Origin: Phylloscopus collybita
Taxonomy: Eukaryota; Chordata; Aves; Passeriformes; Phylloscopidae
Assembly (NCBI GenBank): GCA_027886175.1
Contig: JAJNNQ010000075.1
Span: forward strand, 83,555,001 to 83,619,000
DNA length: 64,000 bases
Direction: 5' to 3'
Part shown: positions 13,763 through 26,116 of the stretch, in pieces
How the letters are laid out: the number at the start of each line of letters is the position of its first letter
How positions within the stretch are numbered: position 1 is the stretch's first letter
Program-made: the position numbers and the translations under genes
The notes under the pieces: model-generated
The model's database searches: none
What the model was told of the DNA's origin: nothing
Seen by the model: only the letters and a program-made list of their open reading frames with translations

Positions 13763-13808
13763 CAGTGGTTCCATCCCTAAATATTGGTGATTAGGGATGG
13801 AACCACTG
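13763..13808. repeat. Perfect inverted repeat: 18-bp arms, 10-nt loop
   Basis: The left arm cagtggttccatccctaa (13763-13780) is the exact reverse complement of the right arm ttagggatggaaccactg (13791-13808), separated by atattggtga. A perfect 18-bp inverted repeat at this spacing is not expected by chance in 64 kb (order of 1e-4 or below assuming even base use). At 46 nt it is short for a canonical microRNA precursor; a few further pairs can form outside (gtgca 13753-13757 with tgcac 13826-13830) but across a lopsided loop. It may be a template-switch product, a small foldback element or a transcribed hairpin. Confidence 0.85.
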
Positions 13809-16800
13809 TGGTAACCAAGGCTGTGTGCACTCAGGGTGATGGTATTTTACTTTTCTGGGTTATTTCAGAGGTGGTCCCATATGTCTCCATAAAATAATTT
13901 GACTTACCATGGCACTAAAGGATTTGGTGTTATGCTAGCATCACATTATGCTTTGAAATACAAAGGAAAGGCTTGATTACTTTATCTGAAAGGATTTTTT
14001 TTTTTTTTTGCTTGGACTATTAACCTCCTGTGACTGAGTCTTAAGACTTCCTCTAATCTGAATGATTGCATTCCCTTAGCTACAAGGGGAAAGACATATA
14101 TTAATTATGATGAACTGAAATGTTTCTGAGGAAGTACTTAGTGCAGTCCTTGTGTTAGCTTTTATTGCTGGTGAGCATTAAAAATTACTTTTCTTCAGTA
14201 TTGTGTTATACCGTGTAGTTCTTAGCTGTTCATGAGGTTCGGCGATAAAAGCCTTTTTATATGCTTTTAAAAAACAAGGCATAGTTCCCCTTCCTTTTGT
14301 GCAATGTATGTGAAGTAAAATTAAACTGAATAGTTCATACCATAACCTTTTTACCCCTGTTGATCCACTATGAAGAATTTCCCAACTTTTTCTGTGTGTG
14401 CATGTTGTATTGCATTAACACAAAATAATGACACTCTGAAGCTTGAAGAATTAGAACAATTCTAAGAATAAGACATTCCTGTTTGGCATCTGGTATACTT
14501 GTATTTCTCTTTGTTGCTTGTCCCCATTTACTCATAACTTGCAGCCTTTTATGTGTGATAAGCAAAGTCCTTAACAATTTTATTTTTACTGGCATAAGAA
14601 ATGTAGTGAGCATAACATATATAGCTACAGAGATATATAAATTCTAGCTGCCTTGTTTTTCTTAAGTGTTCCCAATTCATGGGCAAGTTGCTCAAAAGAG
14701 AGTTCAAAAGAAGTTTCTTTTCTTAAGAAATAATGATGAAAATTCTCCAAAAATGTTGCAATATTCCCATGTTGGATTGAATTTGAGATGGAGAAAAGAA
14801 GCAGGGAGGATTGCTTTATACAGCAAGATTTACCCTACTTATTGTGTGTCTGGTGATATCAAGAGGAAATAATTTTATAAGGGAGAAGGCCAGAAAAAGA
14901 AGCAATGAGATGCAGTAGAATGTCTTGCCAGCTGTTCCACAATGTACTTGATGACTGCTGACAGGGAAGCTGAAGATTTCTTTCTGAAGAAATCTTTCAG
15001 CTGCTATAGTACTGTTCCCTGAGTTGGTTACCCCATAGGTCTGTCTTTGTTTCCATCTCTGTCTATAAAATGTTATTAATATCAGTAAGAATCATAGATT
15101 AAAATGATGAATTGATTGAAAATGGTTCCACAGAACAATATCAAAGATCTGAATAAGCCATGGTGAGGGGATCTGATAGAGGCTGGTAAGGCTAATGTTA
15201 CCTTAATAGCTTCTTCATTTTTCAGTCAAGCTTTTCTTCTGGATTTCAGCAAACCTTTTCAAATCAGAATGTGTTGGTGCAGCCACCACTCAGTTTCCAG
15301 CAGTCTTAATATCAGTATGTTCATTCTTGTTCTGTTAAACCATATTTGAATATGCCACTTATCAATATTTCTGCAGTTGAAAAACCTTTCCCCTTTCCCT
15401 CCTTCTCACAATAGAATAAGTTTGCTTAAGAATTTCTGCTGGGATTTGTGCTTGTATCCATGTTTTAGTCAGTTTTCATGCCTGATACCTGTTTTCAGGA
15501 CTGTTTGGATATGTTGCTATAGTGTTTTATAAGCAACATGATCCATAATTGTTCATCTTATGCTTTGGTAAAAAAGGCTTCAACCAAGTTCAAGTTGATT
15601 GAGTGAGTTCAAACAAAAATTATGCCAGAGGCAAAAAAGTCAAGGCCCCAAAGGGCTGCTCTTTGCATGCTCTAAACTAGGAAGGACAGTGCAATGAAAT
15701 CTCTACCTCTTGTTACATGACATTTTTAGAGTTTTAATCCTTTACAGGAGAATGGCACAACAATTGTGGAAAGTACTTCACAATTTGCACTTTAACTGCG
15801 TGGCATCCACAAGAACAATCTATTTTATTCAGCCTTGCTATGCATTGAAGACAATTTCTTTTAGTGTCTTGCAGTACTAGTCTAGCCAGTTGTATTGTAG
15901 GATGCATTTTTCTTAGGATTTTCCTCAAGCTGTGCATAAACATAGCCAAAGTAAAGAACTGCCTTACAGTTACAGATACTCTTAACCTTGTTATTAACTT
16001 CTATGACTTTAGAAAGCACAGATGTATGGAGATGGAGAAGATTGTAAAATAGAGGGCATAAAATACAGATATTCTGTTTGCTTTTTCAATACAGCCAGTC
16101 CCTGTCTTCCTAACCACCTTCTACAGAATGTTATTAGGATCATGGAGCTGCAACCTGGTAAGCTTCTCCCAGTTTGATGTGAAAAGTCAAATATAATTGA
16201 AGCTGAAGTGAATGTTTACAAATTCTCTGAAAGGGGGAAGGAAGCAGCATGATACTATGCAATCATTGTGATTCTATGTCAGTAAAGCATTGAACAATTA
16301 AGCCATCAAGGACATGGGATGATGCAGTGGGGATCACACTTATTTCTGTTTGTTCTTAAAGGAGAACTGAATTGTCATAGGTTTGAAAGGCATTTGAGTT
16401 CAGACACGAAATATTTGCACTCAAATGATTTCTGATGCTGTTCAAGAGCTAGTGGTGAGCTTAGCTAGTGCTTTTACCTGAAAATAAACTACTAAGAAGA
16501 CTGTTTTTTGCATGATGACATAAAATGCTCTTTACTTGATGAAATATGGTCATTTTCAATGTACCATATGTATTATTAGCATGGGCACATGGAGAGGGAA
16601 AAGAAAAGCTTGGCATCCTTATAGTATGAAATTCATTAAGAATAGGTAAATAGGTATCTGGCACCTGCATCTTTGGGGAAATAGTTTTGACAAGAGTTGT
16701 GGGAAGACATAGCATTCATTATCTGAATAGATCAGCACAGCAACTTTCACTACAACTGACAATTTTGCCTTTCCTGCAGGCTAGCTGGAGAGTTACGAGC

Positions 16801-17340
16801 TCAGTCTTTGCTGGTCCCATCCCAGCAGTTTTGGAGAAATTTTTGTTACACTTCAGCAGGATAAGCACCTCTCTATTCACTCCCTCCCTGGGACCCCTGC
16901 TGTTCACCCTCTGATCCAAACTTTAGTCACTTGATGGCTGAATGCCAGGTTGAGGTTATCCTACAGAAGTACATGAGAAAACTCGGAAGTGCTTTCTTTG
17001 AAGTTGCACACTCTTTCATGTGAACCTTTGTCTTGAGTAAAACAAATATCCGGGGGGAAAAAATGGAATGTTCTCCACATGTATCTAGAACTGGTTTAGA
17101 ATGGTTTAGAAACCAACAAACTCTCTAGAATATCTGGAAATGTTTGTTTCCCTCACAGATACAGGCAGAATGCTTGAAGGACACTGTGTATATATCTTGC
17201 TGAAAGAAGCAGCTTTGCACTGGCAAGCATCCTTTGAGCCCATCGATTTGCCAGGTTCTTGGAGAAACAATGCAATATTGACAAACAAGATGTGTAAACA
17301 CGGAGCCAGAGTTTCTCTTTGGAAGTCTGCCATGAGAGCA

Positions 17341-17358
17341 GTGTGTGTGTGTGCGTGC
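17341..17358. repeat. Short (GT)n microsatellite
   Basis: Twelve bases of pure GT (gtgtgtgtgtgt) followed by a degenerate gcgtgc extension. On the minus strand it produces the His-Thr run in an otherwise unremarkable open frame. Confidence 0.75.
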
Positions 17359-17881
17359 CTGTGCCTATGGATGGTCTGTTCACGGCAGATGGCACAGATT
17401 AGTACTGCGTTAATCATAGCGAATGGGATGTAGTGCTGTGTCAGGCAGCACGACTGACCTCTGCGAGGGACAGGGAGAGAAGGGGTGTACCTGTGATGCC
17501 TTGGATCATGCAGGGGGAGTTTTGCCATTATCTCAAAGCAGTTTGTTGTAGACTTCTTTGTGGGTCATGATAAGTCACATAGCTTCCTCCAAAATGCCTC
17601 GTCTTACGGTGTCCTCTGAGCAGTTTTCTGTGAGGATAGAGTAAAGTAGTTAAACTATTTGGTTGTATGCATCTACTGCTTGCCAACATGTTCACTAGTA
17701 CAAAAGCATTCACTCCCAGTTTTGAGGCCTTGTTCAGTGTATTTTCTGATGCCCCAAATAAATGCGTTCAGCTTCTGAAGAGTAAGGAGGTTCATCTAAA
17801 GGGTACCTTGTGCTGTAGAGTTTGATCAGGGCACAGGTCGTAAAATCAGGTAACAAAAATCCTGTTATGATGCTTCTTCAA

Positions 17882-17924
17882 GCTTTCTAAATAGCACTTA
17901 AATAGCACTTTCTAAATTGCACTT
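17882..17924. repeat. Small imperfect tandem duplication
   Basis: taaatagcact occurs twice in immediate succession (from 17888 and 17899). The surrounding gctttctaaatagcact is partly copied again as actttctaaattgcact. This is consistent with replication slippage. Confidence 0.65.
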
Positions 17925-19921
17925 CCCCTTAAAGGGAAGGATGTGAGGGAAATAGATGATACCCCTTCTCTTGGAGTAAGGAAGAGGGACAAGACAGATG
18001 GTTTGATGCAGAGTAGCTTGACGTGGTGATAAAGAACTCCTTAAGCACTGCTCAAATGTATGATGTATGGAAGCTTCTTTTTCTGTTGACTTGGAGCATA
18101 TTGTAGTGATTCACTGATAAGCATGTAAGAAGATTCATATGGTATCAGGTGAGGTGCTATTTGTTTTCCTTATTTGATGGAGGTGTTGCCTCAGCTCAAG
18201 CTAAAGCCAGATGCAAATATGAAACCTGAAGACTATTCTGAATATCTGTATGGTGGTTTTAATTTGCATTTCTTAATAGCATTAAGAGGAGGACCTGTGT
18301 ACTTAATTGTAGGAAGATTGATTATATATATATCTACATCTGATCATCTTCTCCTAGAGTCTTGTTCCAAGAAATGGGCTGTTTTGGATCCCTGCGTTTC
18401 TGAAAATGAGGCCCCCTTACACTCTGATGTCATGTTTACATTCCATTTTTAGCAAAATCACGAGTTCTCTTACTGTGCCTGCTATGGAGATTTTAAGTGT
18501 TTCTTTAAAATAGATAGGATGTTGCCATATTTAAGTGCTAGTGACTTTGTAATAAAAAAGTAGATACTATTTTCTTTGTGTTGACCTTTTTGCAAAACTT
18601 GGTGTGTTTGTTCGGTTAAAGCATACCCTTCAGTCCCTTGGCAATTAAAGAATTTATGATTTTCAAAGAAGTAACACTGGTCCTGTGGTGTTTGGCTTTT
18701 GGTAGGAGTAAATGTAACAGAGCAGTTTACAAAGTTAGTGAGACAGGGAGGTTTCCGTAGAATTTCCTGTAATTCCTAAAGTGCAAAGCCATTCAAATGA
18801 ACTGCAAAGAAACCTTGAGATTAGGGGAAATCACTATGAATACAGACAAAAATGATTAAAATGTGTCCCATGTACTCCATCTTACCGCAGCCTGCAAAGA
18901 CAGTTAAATTTATCTAGGTTCAGGTTTTGTGCAATAGTAAATGAAAGAGGCTTGTTTGTGCCAAGGTATTTAAAATAACCTGTTTTGATGCTTCTTAAAA
19001 ACTTCTTCATGAAAGTTTAAATAGTTTACCTGTTTTTAGAGGTCTGTGCAAAACTGCATAAATCATTGGAACAAGACTGTTGTGGAAATATTTAACCTAT
19101 AGTTTAAAATGTGGAAATGTTCAAACTATTTAAAGAATTGCTTTACCTTGATCTTGCTCTGTTCTTACTTTAATTAGGAAGCTGTTCATGAAAACTACCT
19201 TGCTGAAAGAATTCTTTTGTTTACTGCACTTGAAGATGATACAAAGAGTTTTTGCTAACTCAGTCTGCAGGTGATTTTGAATACTGTATGAGTTGAAGGA
19301 ATTGGTATTTTGCTGGTGGTTTTGTGGTAGCTGTCTATTCCAAATCCTGCTCCTGACAGATAGGATAAGCAAATGCGATTGCTCAGTTTCCCTTTTCTAG
19401 TTCCCTTAGACAAGAACCTTGGCAATTAATGAAACTGGGTGGGTTTTTTTCCCCTTTTGAAGCTGACAAGGGAAAGCTGTGAAGCTGGGTACACAAGGCA
19501 TTGTATGGTATCTGTAAATATAAGGATGACCTTCTGCAACCTTCTCTGACAAAACACTGCATCCTTTTGCTATCGCCCAGATAATCCTTATCCTGCTTGG
19601 CTTCTCGCCACCAGGAAGCTCAGTCCATGTGGCATCAGAGCACTTGATTAGCAAGAGCAGCCACGTGGAACAGAGGTGTCGGGTCTAATGTCTCATTTCA
19701 GTCAATTTATATTTCAGTGTTTTGAACATTAATGCAGTGCATAGTTAAGCATCTTCACCAAGAGTTGTCTCTGCTTAGAGAGGAAATAGGCACTGTCTGA
19801 ATAAATACTTCTGTTCATTCAATAATGTTTTACTGCAGAATTAATGTTTATTTACTGTTGTAGTATCGAACATACATTGTGTATTAAACAGAACCCCAGA
19901 AACCAAGTAAATCCTAATCTG

Positions 19922-19956
19922 TAAAAAGCCCAAAAACCCAAAACCCAACAAAACCA
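19922..19956. repeat. A/C-rich low-complexity patch
   Basis: About 35 nt of A and C with almost no other base (aaaagcccaaaaacccaaaa and onward). Confidence 0.6.
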
Positions 19957-20196
19957 TAGAAGCATATTTACTCTTGCTGAAAAATATCCAACAAATGTGA
20001 AACTGCTCCTTGGCATAATAAGATTTTGCAAAACAAGGAATTCTGGCAAGTGTTACCTTTGGAAAAAAATTGTATTCAAATCTTTGTAGACCATGTGTCT
20101 TTGACTTCCCTAAATTGTTTTTCTACATTTATTTTTTTTTGTAGAATAATGTTTTGGAAGGCATAAGAACAACTTGTCATCTTAAGATTCTTACCA

Positions 20197-20321
20197 TTTT
20201 GGTGTGGGTTTGTGGTATTTTTTTGTGTGTGTGGTTTTTTTTTTTTGTGTGTGTGTGTTTTGTTTTGGGTTTTTGTTGTTGTTTTTGGTGTTTTGTTTGT
20301 TTTGGTGTTTTGGTTTTTTTT
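20197..20321. repeat. G/T-rich low-complexity tract
   Basis: About 125 nt composed almost only of G and T, with T runs of 10 and 8 and a (GT)n core near 20246-20257. It generates the Phe/Val/Cys-rich plus frame and the Lys/Thr/His-rich minus frame that cross it; neither is a gene. Confidence 0.8.
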
Positions 20322-23300
20322 CTTCCCAATGAACTAAAGTGTGGAGGACTCAAAATGCATAACATTTGTGCAGGAAGTAGTGCATGTGTGTATAGTAAAC
20401 TCTGGGGAGCAACTCTTAAGAGCTCTCCTGCCTAATTTCTCCCCTGTTACTCTTTCTTCCATTTCTCCTGAACAAAAGGTGTTACAAGTAGTTAAGTAAA
20501 GATAGTAAATGAATATATAGCATTTTGGTTCAAATCTTTATACTTTTCACAAGAATTTAGCTTTGGCATTTCTGTAGGGTTTTTCCTGTTTGTTTTGAAA
20601 ATTCATTCACATTTTTCCCTTTCTATTCTTTCTATCAGAACTATTAGGAAGTTTACTGCTGTGACAGCTGTTTGGGTTCTTTTGGTTCCTATTTTATCCC
20701 TTTCTGGTGTGGAGAGAAATCTGAACTGCCTGGATTTCAGGGTGTTGGTGACCACATTAGGCTGTCTGGTCTCTTGGCCACTGAATCCTGAACTCTGAAA
20801 AGTATTAGGGTCCATCTTTTAGAGACATCTGTTGAAAATTGAGAATCTTGAAATCTTGAAATAAAAAGGTGGAAATTGCATAAATAAACAGAGCTCCTGA
20901 AAAATTTTATTTGTGCTTCAGATAATGCCAGAACAATAAAAACTGAGCTCAGATCATGTAGTCTGAGGAGAGGCAGTACCAAGGAGAGCTGTGACCCCTT
21001 GTAAGGCAAGCTGTTTACTCCTGAAACTTGAAATGTCCAGAAACAGTATTTGCTCCCATGATTTGCATCATATCACTGCAGGGTTAGCAGTCATCAAAGC
21101 CAATATTGCAAGACTGAAAGCTGTTAAAGTTATAACAAACAAGCCTTCCTGACTGGATTTTCAAATTTCTCTCTAGGCAAACTTTTAAGAAAATAGGAGT
21201 TGGGTTACCGTGCACTGCTTCTCTCCTCCAACTGGAACATGATTTCTGGTTTTATGTTTATCTGTAAATAAACCACATTTCAGACAAAATTATATCTGTA
21301 AAGCTGAGTACAGACGAATGAATTTAAAAGCTTTTTCCTGGTCTAGGCTCATATACCTGTCTTTTATTAGGCTTTGATCTCATGCAAACAAGATAGCAAG
21401 TGAGGTGTTTATTTTGTTTTGTCTCAAATAACTGACCTTGCACTCTGCTAGGAAACATCTTGGGCTAAACTTCAAGCAGCAAACTCAGGAGGTGAGCAGG
21501 AATGGAAGAAAGCTTGCTTGAGCCATCAGTCTGAGAGGCTGCTGCTACAATGGTGAAAACATTTAATCTCAACAGCTGCATTAGGCTGCTGGAGAAAGGA
21601 TAGAAAGAAAGAAAGAAAAAAATGGCTCTGTCTAGGAGTGAGATGGGTCCGTTATTTCTGGTAGGATGTGTGTTCAGCTATGGTCCTAAGTTCAGGTGGC
21701 CTCCCCAAATTAGAGTGATAGCCATGGTACTGCTGCTGTTATTGGCTTTCCACTGTAGGATGTTAAAGGTGGCATGCCAAGGTTTCATATTTTTTCTCAT
21801 TGCTTCATAGAATTACTCATTTTCTTTAAACATAAAAGACACAATTCCTTCTGAACCCAAAATTTCTGGGCTTTATAGATTTTTACTGCGACAGGTCTGA
21901 ACTTTGAAATTTTGATGTCAAAGTTACTCTTTTGGGGGCATAGCCTGCAGTTTAGTCCTGGGTGTCTTGGTTTCTTTGCCCTCTGCACTAGGTTTGTGTG
22001 TTTGGGTTTCCACTGGGTAGTGTTTGGGGTTAGTTTTCATTTGAGGGGTTTCCCTCTGAGTCAGTGTGAGTCATTTAATGGGGTTCTTGGCTTAATCTGG
22101 GTGCTTGAGGATAAGGCAGGTCAAAAAGCTCATTGCTGCTACTGATTAGAGCTACTCTTGCTATTTCGGAAAGGTAAAAGACCATCTGATACCAGTATCT
22201 TTCTGAAAGCAGGAGGAAATAGGGATGGGCAAAACAATGATCTTCTGGCTTTTAAAACTGTTATGGGTTTACCATTACATACACTAGAAGTTTTAATTTT
22301 CATCTGGAGTGTTGCCCATATGATTTGCATTTCCGTATTTATAGACACATTCTTCTAATCCCTCTGCTTTCACTAGTGAGACAGAAAAGTATAGGTAGGT
22401 TTCTCTCAAATTCAGAGTTCCTAACTGGTTTGGTTTATGTTAGTGTACTAATATATTAGTATGCAATACTAGATGTTCATATTTGAAGAAAACACTAAGG
22501 TTTTGTGGCTCATAACTTTTATAAGCTTTAGAAGGCTCTCTACTGAGACTATTCTTTTCAGTAATAGTTCTTTGGATATATCTGAGAGCTAGCTGTTTTT
22601 TTGAGTATATTGATGCCTGAATTTGTTTAGGGGCATGATTTTTAGATTTTTTTTTTTTTTCTGAAAAGCTCTCAAGTGCCTGATTATCATTACTGGGAAA
22701 CTTGTGGTGTGCTTGGACATAGCACACTGTGCCACAGGTTCCTGCAATCAGGAAAATAAACCTTATATACTCAGTTTGGTGTAATTTGTTTTTCCCAAGC
22801 TGAGATTTGTCTGATAGATGCAAGCTGTTTGTAGAATATCATATGGTTTAGACTAAAGGTTTTATGAATTTAAATATCAACACTTAAAAAAAAATATATC
22901 TTCACCATTTAGCTGACATACCTTGGCTTAAGTTAAGCCAAGCTGGTTGGTAGGGAGCAAACTTGAATTATAGAGGTTTACTCTGTTCATGTCAACCTTA
23001 GAGTGGTGCAAGGTTTGCCCTTTAAAAGAGGGGTCTGTGTTGAGGTTCACAGTGGAATAGCTATAAATATTGATGATGTGGGTAATGTTGTTTTAGATAA
23101 AGACAACTGGAGGTAGGGAGAGAGGAGGAACGTGTTGCTCTTTTCTGTAGCTGCAGTTGCAGCTCTTAATATAACTTAATAGTTTACCAGTGAAATAGTG
23201 TGTGAGGTCAGATGGAGCTCAGACTAGGAAATAACACAGTGATTCATTTTTCCAAAGCAACTTTGCTTTTCTTTTGCCTTTAAACAAATCTTAATTGGAA

Positions 23301-26048
23301 AAGAACAGAGTAATATAAGTAGAATGCTTTCCTTGTTGCTAATTTTTCCTCCTGCTTAATTTTATTTTGTTACACTGCAGTTAGTGAATTACAAAAACCT
23401 TTGATTAAGTGGACAATCTTTTAAAACAAAGATTATTTTTTTTACATTTACTGCCTTTTGACTTTTTCTTTTGACAGCAGGAACAAAAGGACACTTGTTT
23501 TTATATTCTTACTTGGCCAGAATACAAATCAAAATAGCAAAATAACTACTGCATTTGGAGGGTGGCAGCTTTAATAAATCAGTTAAATACTTCAGAGTTC
23601 ATAGTTCTTCCTGTTTTCAGTATGGGGAATTTTTTATGAATGCTTTCATGCTTTACCTCGATTATCACCTTGAAGACTTGAGACAGTGTAGCACTGTTCT
23701 TTTTATAGTATCTGCAAAAAATTACTGATTTCCTCTGTAAATCACTGGAAATTATTAGAAGTAAGCATTTTTCAACAAAGATAACTTTTCACTTTATAAC
23801 TCTCATGGATTTTTTATTTTTAAGGAAGACTGCTTTGGAGTGCTATGAACAAATGAATAGTTGTTACAGACTGCTATTAAAGTCAGTTGGATTTTGCTTT
23901 AGAGTGGTGTGTATCTCCTGCCCCAAAGGATCTGTCACCATACTCCAGTTCAGTAAGTTTCTGAAATAGCATTAGCTTCTAGCTGTGCAAAAGTATAAAA
24001 GGTGATGAACCAACAATTTATTGAGCAAGGCCACCAGTGGCACTGGTTCTGTAGATTTTAATGGGGAGATGGATTATTCGTTCCAACAAGGTGAAATGAA
24101 AAAGGTTACTGTGCGCTGTTGCTGATGTTGTTGCAGAAAGATGCTTTTAGGAAATAAATCCCATATCCTATGGATGGATGAAAGGGTGCCTCTTTTTTGG
24201 ATGTACTTTCCTTCAAACAGATTAATTGAACCTACCAAAATTTAACTTGAGCAGAGCACAAGTATAGTTTGGAGCTCAAAATGAATTGGGAACTGCTAAA
24301 AATGACCTTGATAACTGACATTCCCCCTTTAGTTTGGACTTCCAAAACTTACTTAACTTTGTAGTTATTCCTAAGGGCATGGCACTAGCCTCAGTCAGTT
24401 TTGAATTTTATAAGTTTAAGCATCTTTGATCTTTTCTGTGGCATGTGGAAAACCATTACACATTTTTTTTCACAGATGTAATGAGTTCTGAATACTTGCT
24501 ATACTGTGGGGTGTTTCTTTTCAAATGTTTGTATTACTCCCCCACAACTGAGAGCCCTTTCTCCTCAGTGGTATGGTCATAATACACTTGCATCATTTAT
24601 GTTAGGACTTTAATTCTTTCTCCCTCCTTCTGAAAAAGCACTCCATATCCTTCTCCTGGAACTCCAGGAGTAGTAATAAAACAACTCTATACTTCCATCT
24701 CCTCTTGATCTTTTTCCTTTGCTTGCTTTTCCCTTGTTTCTTTATCCATCTAGTACTTCCACTCTTTGTTAGCAGAGAGGAGCTGTGGGGAAGAGGTCGT
24801 CCTCTGGAACAAGAATGCTCATAATAGGGCATTATCTAATTCTTGAATCCAAGACCTCTGTGTAAGGGTATTGGAACTAGCCAAATCAAAGAAAGAGGAT
24901 GAAGATGGCCTGCATGTCAGGGTGCTTTTACAGCCTTCCTTGGATGTGTCAACCCAAATGAGTTCATTGCAAATGGAACTTGCCTGTGTAAGAGAGTGCA
25001 AAATAAAGGAGATTAAATTGCTAAACAGGCTATTGAGTTACACTTGTTTTCAGTTTTCTGTATAATTTATCCTGTTATTTGCTCATGGATCAAGTCAAAC
25101 TTGATACTGTTTTTATTCTCGATGATTTTGGCAAAGCACTGTCTAACTCGTTTGTCTCAATTTCTTCACCACGTTGGAAGTGTTTTTCTTTGATAATGTG
25201 TCAAAGCTTATTCAAGTTCTTGACATTAACTACTGTATTAAATATAAAATATTGCATCCTAAAGTTGTCTCATGCTAGTTTATGTGGCTGTTTTCTTTTG
25301 TCTGGGAATTTTACAGACATGTTGTAAGGCAGCTGCAGTTGGAAACCTGCTGCTGTGTCTTGGAAGCCAGCTGAAGTATCATTCTTTGTATGGGCTTTCA
25401 AACTAGCATTTGGCTGAAGAGAACACAGAGATTCAAATCTGAGGTGCCAGAGTGTGTTGGTGAGGAACTGTTTTCACTGAGGTGAAATTTAGTCAGTCTT
25501 GTTAAACTGTTTTGATCGTTCAGGCTGGTCTGACATATCTGCACAAAGCCAGGCCTCATTTTAATCCTACTTAAAGGCAGCTTCTAGGCAATTTTCTTTC
25601 AAGACTGATTTGTCCACAGATAGAGACCTGCTTCTGTCTTCTGATTACTTGTTGATTTGTTATAAACTGAATAGCATTAGCCAGGTACTTTATATTAGCA
25701 AAACTAAGCTCTCAAATGAAATATAATAGCACCTGTATTATATGATAATTTAACACCTAATTCCTTTAATATCCCTTTTCTGGTTCAGGGATTCCTGTAT
25801 CTTGAAGAGTTTGTAGTATAAATGCAAATAATAGACAATAGAATTTATGTGTGAAATGCAGTCTCCTATGGCTAAAGGTTTTAATCAACTTACAAAGCTT
25901 ACTTATTATTATTTACTCCCTGACCTCATTAGGAGAAGATGGAAACTGTGCCGTCCTTACCAGCTGCAAATTCTTTGAGGCCTTGATGGCTGTTGTGATT
26001 GCCATTCCCAGTGACAGGCTGCTGAACTGAAAAGAAAGGGAAGGGAAA
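20322..26048. other. Intron 1 stretch without recognised features
   Basis: About 5.7 kb of AT-rich intron with a short GAAA repeat (21602-21622) and pyrimidine-rich sequence near 24610-24760. No exon, transposon or RNA gene is recognised. Confidence 0.6.
21602..21622. repeat. Short (GAAA)n microsatellite
   Basis: Three to four copies of agaa-type units (agaaagaaagaaagaaa) ending in an A run. Confidence 0.7.
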
Positions 26049-26116
26049 CGTGAACCCTGGGGCCGTGTGCGATAGGGTATCGCAGCGCAGGACAGCGCAG
26101 ATCTGCACCGTGCGCG
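26049..26116. promoter_or_regulatory. CpG cluster near exon 2 (possible regulatory element)
   Basis: Nine CpG dinucleotides lie in about 68 bp, about 2 kb upstream of exon 2, in a surrounding of almost none. Two agcgcag units occur at 26084 and 26094. A 7-bp-arm inverted repeat, tgcgata-ggg-tatcgca, lies at 26068-26084. CpG retention suggests either low germline methylation or conserved function. It may instead be part of a GC-rich repeat I do not recognise. A 115-codon minus frame crosses it, without known domains. Confidence 0.35.

Larger units (their letters stand above)
13809..20196. other. Intron 1 stretch with only minor repeats
   Basis: About 6.4 kb. It contains an imperfect foldback (14962-15021), a CpG-bearing block with a short GT repeat (17341-17470) and a small tandem duplication (17882-17924). 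I recognise no exon, transposon or RNA gene. The 140-codon minus frame at 17106-17528 and the 97-codon plus frame at 17140-17433 overlap each other and show no family signature. Confidence 0.6.

Noticed and set aside
17106..17528. 140-codon open frame on the minus strand, with a 97-codon plus frame across it
   Set aside because: No protein family signature, a His-Thr run that comes from the GT microsatellite, and overlap with other open frames on both strands. It lies inside a GMDS intron and is best explained by chance.
22922..22942. 10-bp-arm palindrome cttggcttaa-g-ttaagccaag
   Set aside because: Several inverted repeats with arms of 10 bp are expected by chance in 64 kb. The same reasoning covers 56904-56922.
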